Source of the DNA: Capitella teleta
Lineage: Eukaryota > Annelida > Polychaeta > Capitellidae
Length of the DNA stretch: 64,000 nucleotides
Direction: 5' to 3'
Assembly: GCA_000328365.1 (NCBI GenBank)
Contig: KB310777.1
Span: forward strand, 8,909-72,908
Part shown: positions 1-14,093 of the stretch, in pieces
Position numbering within the stretch: the first letter of the stretch is position 1
How the letters are laid out: every line of letters begins with the position of its first letter
Notes under the pieces: model-generated
Databases searched by the model: none
What the model was told of the DNA's origin: nothing
What the model saw: the letters and a program-made list of their open reading frames with translations, nothing else
Program-made: the position numbers and the translations under genes

Positions 1-1469
1 GGTACAACATATAACAAGAGGTACTGCAACAGGGCGTTCACTCCCAGACCCATGAACCCGATGTAGACAAATGGATTGACGATGTTCTGTGGAAATTGAC
101 AGGGCATACTTATGGACATACAGAAATTACGGACCTACTTGGCATGCCATCCACTTCCTTAAGACGGTGTACAGGAAAGCAAACTGTGCAAGAGTGGTTC
201 TTATTTTGTTTCATATATGATATGTTAATTTACCAGCAAGCCAGGGAAGAAGTAGAACATGTATTCTTGTACCATACTGGAAGTATAAGAAATTAAGAAT
301 GCATACCTGACCAGAGCATTATTTTGTCCTGGGTTTATATATATATGACAACTGATGGATACTAACTACACAATCTCAAGGAAATTATGTTCCACTAAGA
401 ACACAGGTTAGAGATTGACCACTATTCTGACCTGGCTACTTGCGGATTTTGTCCACTCTTGACCAGAACAACTTCCATATTGGTCAAGAATGCATAGCAG
501 AAGATGAGTAGCAACAGAAGGATGTAGAGGGCTGTGCGTAGAAGAATCCACTATAAGGGGTGGTAGGTATGTGTTTTAGCAACTCACATTTCTGCAGAAT
601 GACTCCAACCAATTTATACTGCTTGTTACCATATGCCTGAAAGTAGAGCGAGTATTTTTTCAAACAAGTTTTTCCTGTAACGTTGAGATTCCTACCTGGC
701 TGAAATACGTATCGCAAGCACTAGTCATACCCACCGCCAGCGAATACCCGAACACGTTGACAATCTGCAATTGAAAATATACCGACTGAAACTGAGATTA
801 ATAATAATCTCACCGAGTTCGACAATGCAATTGCATCCAGCTCTAGTTTCCCAAGATGTCCTCCAAATATTGTAGTTATTGGTCCGAGCATAATTTGGCT
901 GAACAGTGCGAGCATCTGAAATCAAGAGACACGGCGTCAACATCATATTACTGTCTACGACTCTACGCTATCCGGCATTGAACTGCGTAACAAGGCATTC
1001 AAGATATATTCAACCAAAACCTAACGTAATGAATGGTGTAGCTTTGGGAGACCTGTAATTTGAACATTTGGGTATTATTTACAATTTACTAGGAATATTA
1101 CCTTCTTGGTGACAGAATTGTCATACATTAACAAGGGCTTCTTTTGGGCGCTATTGGGGGAATTGGGGAATGGCTTGAGTATAAAAGGGTGTCTTCAATG
1201 TGAGTGGTGCTTGGCATCTCAGAAACACAGCTGCATTTGAAAAAAGTCCAACAAAATATACTTCTGATTACAAAGATCCCGATGTGCACAACTTTGAGGG
1301 CAAGTTAGACTTCAAGCTAATATAAACTTCATCATTTTTGTTTGAGGGGGGATGGATGATTTCTCACCAGGCCGACGCCGATTTTCATCGTCCGTTTGAA
1401 CTCGGCGCAGTATCCTCCAGGGAAGATCCTTTTGCAGCAGGAAGAAGACGAACCTTCGTCCATGTCCAT
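1..1469 (-). CDS. MATE family (SLC47-like) multidrug and toxin extrusion transporter, 5' part
   Basis: Coding exons on the minus strand, in transcript order: 1469-1368, 915-814, 764-696, 636-588, 531-432, 276-234, 183-139, 86-1 (continues off the left edge). All junctions are GT-AG and keep frame, giving about 199 residues. The N-terminus is short and acidic/Ser-rich, followed by MATE helices. Recognisable blocks are FGGHLGKLELDAIALSNS, the MATE signature GMTSACDTYFSQAYG, GVILQKSLYILL, and QNIVNPFVYIGFMGLGVNAL. MATE proteins are plasma-membrane H+ (or Na+) antiporters that export organic cations; the resemblance is to animal SLC47A. Introns are tiny (49, 50, 52, 56, 59 nt) apart from 155 and 452 nt. 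I chose ATG 1469 (reading MDMDEG); an in-frame ATG lies upstream at 1595 and an acceptor-like site between them, so the exact start is uncertain. The C-terminal half is missing only because the window ends. Confidence 0.9.
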
Positions 1470-1713
1470 GTCATTTATTTTTTTCGGAAGAAGAGAGTCG
1501 GTAGAGTCTGAAATTATGATATAACATGGACAAGAGAGTTTTACATCATCGATACTCCATTCATAGATAACAGTGTTAGAAGTGTTTCGATACATCCTTT
1601 TAAATTCTCAGCGTTGAATTTGTGTAACTCTTCCAATGCATTGAACGAATAAACCATAAACCAGCGCAATTATTAAACTTGATTCATCTCGATTTCATTC
1701 TTGTATTGATTGT

Positions 1714-1980
1714 TCAACAAGAGGTGCAGGTATATCATGTTACTATGCAAGTTATTTTTGGTTAGGTTAGGTGTGAATTATTAGTTAATTAACGTTAGGC
1801 AAACGTGATACATACGTGCCGGTAGTTATACATATGCAGCCAATGGTTCGTAAAGTTTGGTAACTTAATATGATGTTAGAGGTTATGCTGTTGCTTTAAT
1901 AGCGGTTTCTTAAACCAACATGAGGGGCAGTTATACCATGTTACTATGCAGGTTATTTTTAGTTAGGTTAGGTTAGGTTG
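1714..1980 (+). repeat. Direct repeat pair with GGTTA runs
   Basis: A block of about 60 bp at 1714-1773 recurs with scattered mismatches at 1917-1978. Both copies contain CATGTTACTATGCA and end in two to three GGTTA units. The GGTTA runs resemble the TTAGG-type telomere unit but are too few to be called telomeric. Confidence 0.7.
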
Positions 1981-2048
1981 TGTTATTGTTGGTTGGGTTA
2001 GATGTAATGATTTGGTAACGTTATAATAACGCTAACTATAGTTACCAT

Positions 2049-2098
2049 GTTAGATAACGTTATTGCCCCCATCCAGAGTACCGTTAGATAACGTTATT
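2049..2098 (+). repeat. Repeated 16-mer with TAACGTTA-type palindromes
   Basis: GTTAGATAACGTTATT occurs exactly twice, at 2049-2064 and 2083-2098. The palindromic core AACGTT is repeated several more times between about 1790 and 2125. Confidence 0.7.
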
Positions 2099-2740
2099 TT
2101 GTAACGTTAAGGAAGGTGGTTATCCACACGTGTCTCCCACATTTGCAAAACGTTTCGTGTTTGTTGGGGCGTTGATTTGCATGCACATACTCAACAACGC
2201 AGTAAAGAAAGTATTAACAACATAAATGTAACCGCAAATTACCAATTCTTTGATCAGCAACCTGTTTCTTCACAATGACTTCACTATTCACACAGGGTGA
2301 GTAATTAAACTACTCTACAATATTGTTGCCCGAAACGGCAAAAGGGAAGAGTGTGTGTGCATATTCCACCAAGAGAACCCTGCATAGCCTAAAGGTGAAG
2401 AAATAACAACAGGTCCTGATTACTAAACTACTTGAACCGGCCATTATTTGCATCGTCCCTTGTTTATCTAAGCGTATTTGTTAAGTAATTAGGTTTCAAG
2501 CAGAGTATGTGAATAAAAACTGAATTTACTAGTAAAGTTCATAAAACTGTAGAATTTGATATCAATATTAAGTACGTTTGATGCATCAACGTCTGCTGGC
2601 AATCTTAATCAGGTCTTAATTAGGGTAACATATACAAGAAGAGGTTCGTAACGTTCTTTTCTTTATCAACAAAACAGACTGAACTGACTTGTTAGAGCAA
2701 TATTATGCACGGCTATGCATTGAACTATGTAAGTTCAGAA

Positions 2741-2780
2741 TAAATTCATTATATAAGTAATAAATTCATTATATAAGTAA
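2741..2780 (+). repeat. Exact 20-bp tandem duplication
   Basis: The unit TAAATTCATTATATAAGTAA is present twice, head to tail, with no mismatch. This looks like a recent slippage product. Confidence 0.9.
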
Positions 2781-3959
2781 CCATCCAATGACAACGCAGT
2801 TGCAGATTTTGGCACACATCGAGGCAACATTCCAGGGATGATTTTCCTTCCAATGTCCTGATCCTGTTGTCATGAATTAAGAACGCTGTTGTAGGTGAGT
2901 ATATATTAATTATATCAAGTATCAATTGCGTGACAGTGTGGCCTCAATTTCGACATTATTTGCAATTCCAGCATGGTTTCTATAATATCTGGGTATTTAT
3001 TTGCACACATATCAAAATCTGAAGAGAAACATTCAACTGACCTGCATGCTCCATGGTATGCTATTCATCCTCATTCATGCACACAAGCACAAATTGTGAG
3101 CAAGTCTCAAGACGAATTTAAGGAAGAAGTGGCTGATAACGACTGATAACGATAGCCTACACTTGAGTGAGTCGGTTTATTCAACCCAAAGACTTCAAAT
3201 AATGCTCAGGTGATTATCAAGTTCGTACTTATTTACATGGATGAACAGTATATTAAATACCCGATCTAGCATGGGGAGTTGCCCTATACCGTTAATTTAG
3301 GAATATATTATGTGGCTGCTCAAAAATGAAACCTCTTGCCCAGATAGTTCTTTTTGCAGAACACAGTGAAACATTCGTGACGTAACTCGACCTCCTGCGA
3401 AGCCCTTCCTCGAGATATGGATCAGCAAAATGTATGTTAAAAAAGATAAAACTGTCTAAACGCGTTAAGGTACAGTAATATTTTTGAGGGATGAAAGTCC
3501 CCAAAAAGTTGCCTCATTAATTGAGGGAACGTTAACAAATATTCTACGAGATATTTCAAAATCAATAATTAAATGAGTATAAAATAATATTTTTTTGTTA
3601 ACGGACTCTTGTCGGGGAATGCATGATGGAGTCACCTATCAGCGAAGGAGGTAACCGCGAGCGAGATGCGAATGCCCGATACGAGGCCATGAAATGCGCA
3701 TGACCATGCTTGTATTAAAACCGTGATATTATTCATTTATGAAATACAATGGTGCCTACTAGACACGTGAACTTAGCACTGAAAAAAGGTCGACTCGGAC
3801 AAAATGAATTCTCACTTCTAGGCGTTGTACGAGATAGAAACAATATCAGGACGAATGCTGGGAATACTTGTATTGAAACAACAAAATGCAATATAAAGAT
3901 ATGAGTTTATACAGATTTTTAGAATTAAAGCACTTGCGCATGTAATAATTGTGCTCTGC

Positions 3960-4320
3960 CACAATGAAAACTGGACTTATTAATCCGATTCCCCTTATTT
4001 CCGACCCGATTTAAGGATCAGTCGGGACTGTTTAGCAAGTAAGCACAAGCACTATTCCGTTATATATATAAGCATTCATCCACTGCTTCTATATAATATG
4101 ATTCTACAAAAAGAAACTTCACAATCTAATGATATTGTTTCACTTTGCTTTACTTGATCAACATTTGAATAATCACTATGTGTGTTGTTTTGATTTTCGT
4201 GGTTGAACTACACCCGTAGGAACTCCATAGAAATCCCAGTTGAGGCGATTGTTTTAATCCGACTTCCTCGTTAATCCGACCAGAATCACTGGAAAGTCCG
4301 AAACAAACCTGGACAGGGTA
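3960..4320. mobile_element. Possible remnant of a TIR transposon (TAATCCGA-type ends)
   Basis: Blocks around 3978-4030 and 4252-4310 carry repeated AATCCGA/TCGGGA-like words in opposite senses, resembling the ends of pogo/Tigger-like elements such as the one starting at 63233. No intact terminal repeats or target duplication can be defined, so this is tentative. Confidence 0.25.
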
Positions 4321-5879
4321 ATGGAGTGTTGTCTGTTATAAGAGGCGTCATGATATAATGGATGTAATTCGCTGCCTGGATGGAAGCATGATGATGCGGA
4401 TCACGTGGAGGCGATGGATGTACTTCTCTTGGCGTATTCACGACAAGTGAATGCATAGTGCATTGTGGTGCATGGCGACATCTATTTGAGAGTCACCTGA
4501 GATGGAAATATTCATCGTTCCGCCCATTATCCAATTACATGTATATTATTTCTCATCAATTCATCATCCACATTTTTCATATTGTTATCTTCTGTGAGGT
4601 AAACTGCAGTACATTTGCATAGATGTCATACTATGTTCAGACCATGTTTCTGGATTATCTTATAATACTTCCAGATACTAGCATATAGTATCTAGCTTTC
4701 TTTTTTCTGTATAACCAGCTGTCACGTGCTGTGAAAGTACTGAGGATATGTTCCTGGATTATTGAATAGTGCTTAGATTTCTACAATTTACTAGAAGCAA
4801 GTGTTCATACACTCCACCATTTTGCTTCGGGGTCCACGTGCATAGAACACGCGTGTCATAGCAATGTGGACACATACGTTATGATTATCTAAATTGTCGG
4901 TCGAGTCAGTGGATATCATAACGCATTACTCCGGAATCGACTGAAGCAACTGATATAATAAGCTTTACTGCTGACGGCTATTGCATTATAAGCGTATTTA
5001 ACGGTCAACACAAGTGGAAATTGATATATCAGGCCTTGGTACGGAGACGAGACATAATTATACACATTGTCTTTTTTGGCCATCTGCGGGTTCAAAAAGC
5101 ATAATTAATGAATTAATGATATAGCAAAATAATCAAAATATAATATCCCACTCCCTTGGGGCTTATTAGTAAGGGTAATGACAGCGTAATACAACCCCAC
5201 ACGCACTAAAGGGCTGGTTACCGTTAACTGGATAATTAAGGTATATATTTCGCGAATGGGAGGTTTATCGTACAGACTAAAATATCATTTCACGTTTATT
5301 CTATGAGCAATTATAACGAACAAGAATAAAACAACATTCATTCCACAAATTGTACTTTTTATTCGTAACCCAGATTAAACGAATGAACACAATGAAGCAC
5401 ATGATAACGAATTCAATTCATTGCGAGACAATTGACGCACACCCTGGACTGCAATTGTAATTACCTGTAAGTAATGCCTCCTTAAATCAAGGTAATCGCT
5501 CGCTTCCTCTCCTCATGGCTCCCAATCGATGTAACAGGTCGGTTTGAGATAATGCCAGAACAATAGGTTGCGTTGTTTCACAGTCCGCTCCTTTGATAAC
5601 AAAATGCTCATCAGACTGGCAATCGAAATACACACAGTCACACACTACGGGCATTAATTTCTTTTTTTAATTAAAATATGTTGTTATATAGGATATGATT
5701 GATGTAAAATATGATACGTGGATGTGAAAATGGCCTTGCTGTACGTTGAATTTAAATGGAGGGTAGGAGCAGTTTAACGAGCCAGTAAGGACTGTCGGGT
5801 AGTATTAAAAGTTGTATTTCTGGTGGGACCAAAGAAGCTTCAACTTGGTGGGACTGCTTGTATGGTATCTAACCTGGCG

Positions 5880-6351
5880 TCTCTTCTCCCAACGATTTAG
5901 CCACTTAGCTTCACTTTTTTCATAAGTGTAGAGCGGACTTCCATTTCTCTCCTTTGCCAGAAACTCTTGTTGGTAGATGCATCGGACTCAGACGAGGTTT
6001 TCAGCTTTCTTTGCAGGCGACTTATGGAAGCGCAGTAGGGTCGACCTGTTTTCCGTTTACAACTCAGATCATTGGTGATTCTGCAGTCATCTATCCTATT
6101 CATGTACTGATATGGCCGAGCCATTGAAGAGAGCGCTGGTCTATGGCGGAGAAGAGGCTGCTGCGCTTTGTCCAGACAACAACAGAATCAGGAATCTTGT
6201 CGCACCAGGTCAATCCCAGGAGGCGCCACAGAAAACTTATGTGGAATGCCATGACTACATACAAGAGCTTGGTGGCTTTGGTGTATGGGCTGTAAATCGA
6301 AACCCTTTCATAAATGAGGGACATGATCGCTGATGCCTTGCCCACCAGCAC
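5880..6351 (-). mobile_element. Decayed non-LTR retrotransposon (LINE), C-terminal ORF2 remnant
   Basis: Read on the minus strand, two overlapping frames give RSLQWLGHI followed by MNRIDDCRITNDLSCKRK, TGRPYCASISRLQRKLKT and an arginine/tryptophan tail. This is the typical end of LINE ORF2 proteins, just after the reverse transcriptase (the pattern RWLGH, R-M, RI, L, G-RP, KRDLK). The frame is broken near 6110 and the reading lies open only in pieces, so the copy is dead. No 5' part, poly(A) tail or target duplication was found. Confidence 0.6.
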
Positions 6352-9300
6352 ATCATAAGCGAGAGCTCACTGGAGATACCAGAGCCTTAATAAAAGAACT
6401 CTTCCATATATTACAGTGTGTGGGTTCCAATTTCTCATCGCACCAAAAGAGCCTCGTGTTATAGCATCGCTGTTTTTCTCGTTTGAGTTTATCCATGCTC
6501 TGAACGTGAGTATAATTATATTGATGTTTTCTCAGTACCAGGAAAGTGTACTTAAATTTTTGATTGAAGTAGCATTAAAATCTCCTTTTTTCACGTTTAT
6601 ATGAGCTTCTGAAAAGAAAACTTTTATCATTTTGGCGCTGGATTTTTGTGATCAGATAAGATGGGACGTCGGATAACAGAGATAAGATTCACGAGAGATC
6701 CACCAAAACGAAATTGTCATTGTTCCTCGAGGAAATAATTTGCTCACTAGTCTTCTTTTTTTTGTGCACCTTACTCGTGTGATGCAGGTACGCTATAGCT
6801 CTAACTCTGATCCGAATTCTGAGCGGCTAGTCATCAGTCTCAAGACTCGCGCTGCAGAACAACTCAAACTAATAAAATTTCCCTATCACTGCATAAATTA
6901 ATCAATCTTTGACCTAAATGATGACAGAAGTGATCTCTAGAATGCTCCCAATGGAATTTCATCTGTCAATGACTGATGGACAGAAATCGATTGAATTAAT
7001 TGATTCCTTTAAGAAAATCAATGATGCATGAAGATTAGAGGCCCCTTCGGTGGTTCGGACAAACACTCCGGAGACTCATTGATCTATCAGTTCATATCCT
7101 GGGAATTAGCACCCCTCCCCCCACCACACGCCTTCTCCTCGCACTGTGGAGGGGAAGAGGGCTAAACGTATCAACATAGCTAAGTGAATTCAATCTCGAT
7201 CATCCTAGTCACAGATTTGCTATTCATTCTGTGTGTAGTTTAGCACGCTTTTGGACGCTTAATTATATTATAGTTATGCTCTCGATTGTTCGGTTCCGTA
7301 GTGCTCATTGTTATGTCACGGTTATGCTATTGCTGAATATCGATGAAATAAAGAAGCATTCTTTGGCTGGAATTTTATTCGCAATACACATATAATGGTG
7401 AAAAAAACGAAACAGCTGGGTTAAACATCCTACATATAAACATCATTGCTGAGAGCTGCCCCCACCCCTGTAATTATATCAGAGTTTTCAATTACACTGA
7501 AATATGAACAATATCGATGTCCATCCGTAATAACTCTCGATTTATAAATAAGTTTGTGCAGTGCAGGATTCAATTTAAGACAAATTAGTTGTAAATTAAC
7601 ACAAATTAAAATGAATCATAATCCCAGAGAAATTGTTATCAATGGCTTAAAACTATTATTAATAATATTATTATCATCGTCGTTTAATATTTTCACACTA
7701 AAAGACCTATTGGCCCCCTGCAAGACAGTATGGCAACCTGTGTGTTCCTTGTGAAATTAGCTCATTTCAAGGGAATTCTCGCACAAGCTATTTCGGTCGT
7801 GAATAGTCCCCGTAGACCTTGAAGTGGCACCCTGGGGTCGATTGCATAATACTTTTATTCTCTTTTATAATGGTGCCTCGTGTCTCGGTCAATTTTAAGT
7901 TTTGAACACACGTAGATGACGCACATTCATAGCATAAACATAAAGCAAAGGTCACTTGGTTCACGTGCGCAGCCTTCCATTTTTATTGTGTGCATTGGTT
8001 CATTTCATTTGCTGTTGTGGACACGACCTATTGCCAGTCAGACAGTGAGGACCTTAAAATTTGAATTGCCCTGCATAAAATATGCTATGTTATTCATTCA
8101 GCCCGCCAGAGTATGAATATAAATAAGCAAGGGATACGCACCAATTTGTTATTTTTGCTTAATTTGAGTTAACCTTGCATTGCTCATAAAATTCTAATAT
8201 AAAGACATTAGAATGTAATGACATAATTACTAGTTTAACCTTTTAATTGCGCTAGGATAAAGCGATAAATTATAAAAGCAAGACGTACAGTGTAACGCCC
8301 ATTCTCGACGTACAGAAGTCCTCAACCTGACGACCATGTATTTTTTCGTCTATGTTCTCCTTGATAAACCGATCATTTGTCGAGTGAATAAATCTCCCGA
8401 TATGGCGACGTGAGGTACACGTAGGAGACAAGCCAAATTCATCATTCTTTTGAAGTGGCTGATTGGATTACGAATAAAATATGGTATTTTTTTATATTTA
8501 ACAAGCTACTCTCTGTGAAAACCCCTTAAAAAACTTTTAATGACATTAAATGCCAGACAAATTTGTGACTTGTAGCAATTTGTAGGTGGTAACATTTTAT
8601 CGTCCTGCTGCAATTAATGGTACTCCAAAATTAATGGTTTCTTTTTCTTTCTCCTTTATATCTCGTATACCTGGAACTTTGTATGCAATGTAGGTTCGTG
8701 AAACGTGATGTAAACATATGTTATTCTTCCAAGTAACTAAGAGTTAGGATAAAACTCTGTGCAAGCTGTACTCGATTTCAGTATGACGGTTTTGTGATGA
8801 TGTACTATTGTTCCTCTGCTCATGCATAAGCAGTGGTTATATTTTATTGCGTCTATCCCTCGTAATACTGCCTGGATGCATGGCAGAGTGCAGTCGTGGA
8901 ATTTCAATTTAAGACGTGAGCCGTCCCCCCATTGACCATGTCGATATCGAATTCGGCATAGACAATCCGGAAATCCAAATCAGTATCTTTCGACTGGGAA
9001 ATATCGTACCTCGATTCTCGGATATCTGTACCTTGTACACACCTCTAGTTACCAGTTCAACGTCCAATAATAAAAAAAACACCCAACAGCAGTCAAGCTC
9101 ACTCAAGGAGTTTTGACTTTATACGCTGATAGATTCAATGAGTCTATCAGTTGTCGATAGAGACGTTGAGATGCAAATACGATCGAAATAGAGAAGGGGA
9201 GAGCAAGAAGAGAAGACCACATGAAAGCCAGTGGTTCACGGTGCCTGGTAGAACACGCATAAGTCAATTGCTAAGGTCTTAAGTTACTCTCCCGTTTGCT

Positions 9301-12300
9301 TAACTCATTACTAGCACGTGGGGAACTCACAGGAATCATCCACATGTGAGGCTGAAAGAAATGCACAAAACAAATTGGCGAAGAAGAAAGAGAAGTTGTG
9401 TTGATTGTGAGTGACGTCATCAATTTGTGTGCTCAACCAACCTTTAAATTAGCTTTGCTTAGCGCATCATATTTTGGCGATAAGTTATGTGAAAGCAGGT
9501 GGTATCAAATCAAAAATTAAGCAATGGGCTATTAATGGTAATTTATTTAATTTCATGACCACGTGATCATAAACTTCGCCAAATGAGTGGACATCTCTGG
9601 AGAGGAAAATAAATAATCACGATGGCTTGAATAGGCTGTGACCCCGGGATCACTATACCATACAATGAGACATCTAAAATTATCACCGAATCTTAATTGC
9701 TATGACTATTTGGTGCTTGTCTGCTATAAGGATTCCAGTTGAGAATAGTTCAAGTTCTGGTCAGGGCGTCATCAGAGATTTCAATTATTAGCTTACAAGA
9801 AACTAGCAGTCTAGCTACCCCCCGGGGTCATTATAGAGCTTAAAAAGAGCTGAGCCAATATCAGGGGTTGAGGCACAATCTACTTCAGTATGGCTGAAGA
9901 GTGAAACGTGAAGTTATGACATCATCAATGCATTCAATCACCCTTTGAATCCAGCAAAATTTATCCAGTATATGAATAGTATTAATATTGTAGAGTTGTC
10001 CTTGTTTCCTATGAGAATCCGAGGTGAGACTCCAGTAGGAATGTTCTATTTATTAGAATGCTTGCATAAACGTGTTTCGTATAGCAAGTATAATGTGCGA
10101 TTTTGTTCGGTCCGCCTTGACTGTTTCACCATCGTAGTTTTATTCGAAATAAATCCATTCGCCGAGCACTAAATTTGTTGAAGCAAGCTATCATAAAAAA
10201 ACATGAAGCAATAATTATATGGTTCCATTGTGATTGCTATAAATAAAGTTCTCCGTTATATTAAAGCTGGTATTACATTTGAAAACATTGTTTTATATAA
10301 TACCTTGAGCTACCTGAGAGGCAGGTGGTTGTGGTATTTAATAATCGTTTTGACACATGAAGAATGCATTTAAATCTTCATCTGTCGGCTTCGGCGACTA
10401 ATAGCATGAACTCAAACTTCCGAAGTTGTATGCATTGGATTTACCGTGAGGGGCGGGTAAGGTTCCGAAAACATTGAATCTGTCATAATGAAGTGGTGAA
10501 TGGTGTATAAGACATGTCAGTCTTTCTGCCACACAGGCAGAATCTGTGAGTTGTCATCTTATTCGTTTTCAATACATCTTCTATGCTACATTTCACCTCA
10601 CAAGTTAAATTGACCGAGAGAATATTCCTGTAGCAACCTCTTGAGGCTCTTCACAATGAAAAGGCTGTGACTGGAGAGGCAGAGATCATTCTATGAAATC
10701 TTTTAAACGGAGAGCGGCACTTTTCACTTCGTGTGATGTGCCCGTCGTGAGCTGCGAGAGATCTTTACTTTGGGAATAAAATTTCAAGGATACTATTTGT
10801 CTCAATTAATAAAGTAAGCATTATTTTATGTTTGTTTAATTCTGTAGAATGTATACTTCAATAAAAAAAAACTTCTAGGTTCACTAAAAGTACGAATTAT
10901 TAAGATTTCCACGATACATGCTTCCTCGGATATTTACTGTATGGATTATATCAACAATTACATAACACTATATGTAACTTTCGATGCTTCTCAACATTAA
11001 TATTTATCTTCCGCAAATATAGCTTTATTCATTAACTACCATAGCTACTTGCCAGTACTTGGGGTTAAATATTTATTCAGAGTCAATAGGAAATATTGAG
11101 TATAAAATTTTAAAGCCGTGGTACCAGTGTAGTGTACCAAGATGATCAACACTCATCGAATTTGATTTTATTCATTGGTAAATACACAGACATTAAATGA
11201 GAGAAATACAACACAATTTTATTATTTTATTTTTTACAATTTTATTCAAGATGCTACGTGACGGAAATAAAACGGAACATTAATATTTTAACGCTTATAG
11301 TATAAAAATAGTACTCAATATTCTTGCACTACAATATCAGGAACTTTTGATAAAATTCGATTATAACTTAACCTTAAAAAGTTGTAGAATATAATTTAAT
11401 TTATCTTATCTTAAAGCCGGATATAGTGGTCAAGAGGCGATCATAAAAAGAGGAGCACCAACTTCCAAGAAACCCAGTTACACCGAGTGACCAATTGCTT
11501 CAGGATTTTATGGCCACTGGAGTTATTTGCTTCACACGTGAGATTAGCTTTGATGTAGCGAATGTTATTATTCATCAAACGCTATAAACGTGGATTTAAG
11601 CACATATAGTGTGACAAACCCCACTTTTGGCATCCATTTTGTGTTCATTGTGTTTTTGGATACAAAATGGAGGATATTTGGTGTTGTATGGTTACTCATG
11701 CAGCGTTAAAGGGGGAAAACCGCGGGGTGGGTACATAGTCTAGTTAGGGCAGCTTAAGCCGGAGGGGACACACTGAATAAGTACGTGTCAATTAAGCGCA
11801 TCAGAGATAATTGGGGTAATAACAGAGGTTACGAGAAACTGTTTGTTATCTCTTTACAACGCTTTGATGTATTGTATATCGGTTAGATCAGATATTAGTG
11901 GGGACTTTTGTTCGGATTTACGAGGAGGGGAGAGAGTGCTCTTTGCAAGACTGCAATTATGGGATGATACATACACCTTTGAGAGACTTGAATGCATGCA
12001 AGAGTGTAAGTGGTACTTATATATATATACCGAAAAACATCGTTATTGACTCACAAACATTGTATTACGTGACAGAAATATCAGCATGGTATAATGGTAG
12101 GCTGCAGAGCTGTAATCTGAAGGAATTACGTGAGTTTATTGCAGCATGCAAAGGAGATAACACACGTTATGCAAGAGGACCATTGGAGGAGGTTTGCTAC
12201 AGCTGGAGAGTTTATTCAAGGTTATTCCGAAGTGTATATTTTCCTGTTTGTAAGCAGAGCGATTTTACCCTGTGTTATTCAACTTTATTGTTATGTGTTA

Positions 12301-13549
12301 CGGGGAACTGTACACCTGAGTAAATAAACAAACAACAAAAGACTTGTAAGATAAGATAGACAAGTTCATGTGTTCAAGAATACTGATGATTTTCTCGGGA
12401 AACGGTGCCAGAGGCACAATGGTCGTAAAGCCCTCAGTAGTCAAGGCCTCTTCCCCGTGGCACAAGATAAGAAGCTAGCAAGTTGGGATCATGCTTGAAA
12501 TCTTCAAAATCGTCACTGTGTATTTTTTTTTTTTTTTTCAAGTTCAAAATCATAACTACACGCTGTAACATCCCCAGGCTGAGAACAAAAGAGTTACACT
12601 CTGTCAAAATTATGAATGGGTACGCCCCATTCTTTCTACCGTCATAAAGATGGAGCTTACGATGACAGTACTAAGCACATGAGGCCTTAAAAGGTATAAA
12701 AACAGTTATTTATAAGAAAGACTTCATGCAGATAAAGGACCTGCATATCGAGTTACATCTTGACAAAATATGGCTACAGACGGCCATTGCAGTAATATAA
12801 AGAATTCATCAGGTTATTTGATACTTTTCTATGATTCTGAATTCTGAGGCATCTTTTTTTCTCTTTCTCATGCCATGTACTCCATCCAAAATAACAGAAA
12901 ATTCCTTCGCCAGGTACTTAATTAAAGCTGACAGATTGAAAGTTCATCAAGCTTCATGTTCAATGCTGCATTTTCAACCCACTTAAAAGTTGTGCATCCC
13001 GGCATTGTGTTAACACAGGGTGTCATTGTTTCGTTCAGCAATACAAAAGACCCATTTGAAAGCAACTGGAAATTTTGAACTTACAACCGTTTCGAAGTCT
13101 GTATAATTTCTGGGTTGCATAAACATGGTCAACGTGTATTATTTGTCTGGGAACCTTGGTCGCAATCGAAAAGTGTAAAAACCCCACAGCGGTAGTAAAA
13201 GGAAATGTAATCTCAATCAGAGGTTTGGCCATAAATGCCGTCTTATGCCGTGTTGAATGCATCCATAAGGCGCTTTGCAGCCCCCACTCAATTACCACAG
13301 GAGTCAAATCCTTTTGAAAGAATAATCCGCTTGGAAGAGTGCCACTCACCTAAACGATTATGGCTTCCTAGTGCGAGGACATTGACGGAATATATATTAA
13401 TAACGCATTGATGTCAGATCGATCATAATTATGATCAATTGTATAATAGGCTATGGAATCCTCTTATGAATTCAAATCTAGGAAAGGTTAGGCACTATTG
13501 AGTCACTCGGTTGAGCTTCAAAATTTATAATATACGACAGTCCAATTAC

Positions 13550-13593
13550 TCCCCCCCTCTCTCTCTCTCTCTCCCTTTCTCTCTCTCTCTCTC
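13550..13593 (+). repeat. CT-rich microsatellite
   Basis: A C-run leads into two (CT)n blocks interrupted by CCCTTT. About 60 bp downstream there is a poly(A) run at 13651-13670. Confidence 0.95.
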
Positions 13594-14093
13594 GTCTCTT
13601 GTGGCCGCCTACACCTATTCGGGCGTGGCTGCTCGTATTGTAGTATTTCGTAAAAAAAAAAAAAAAAAAAATGCATTAAATTTCTCGAAAGAATTTCCCT
13701 TGGTTAAGACCAAAACAATTTGTGATTATGTTTCATTCCATAAATAACTCACGTTTATCGACCTACCGCAGCGAAATAAAGATTTTGAGGATTCTGAGGC
13801 GTTGAAAACTTTTCAAAGGTGATTTAAAGTTATTTGTTTAAACTCTATTATAAAAGTAATTATGGTTTTTCTATTTAATTAACATTATATCACGCGTTTA
13901 TCAACGCCTCTTGAATCTCATATCTTGCGGATCGAGGGGTGTTTTGGGGTTGAAATACCTGATTGCTATCTCCACCTTGTAGAACCAAAAGTTGCAAGGA
14001 GTATAATGTGTACCTATGTTATTAACTCCCGCAATGGGAGGCATGATTAATGAGTGTACCTACCTATCACTGCTTATGAAAGAAGTGCTGAGC

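Larger units (their letters stand above)
1470..14093. other. Gene-poor region upstream of the C1q gene
   Basis: No ORF here resembles a known protein and I see no chain of splice-compatible exons. It holds simple repeats, a decayed LINE tail (5880-6351) and possible TIR-element debris (3960-4320). The largest ORF (11898-12323, +, 141 codons) has no recognisable domain and is probably chance. Confidence 0.6.

Noticed and set aside
11611-12320. Possible solo LTR beginning TGTGACAAACCCC
   Set aside because: No matching CA end with a target duplication and no second copy in the window.
11898-12323. 141-codon plus-strand ORF, the longest unexplained one in the left part
   Set aside because: No domain, signal peptide or splice-compatible neighbour; composition resembles the flanks. 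Kept as chance ORF.
13035-13349. 104-codon minus-strand ORF
   Set aside because: No recognisable family; no splice sites linking it to other open stretches.
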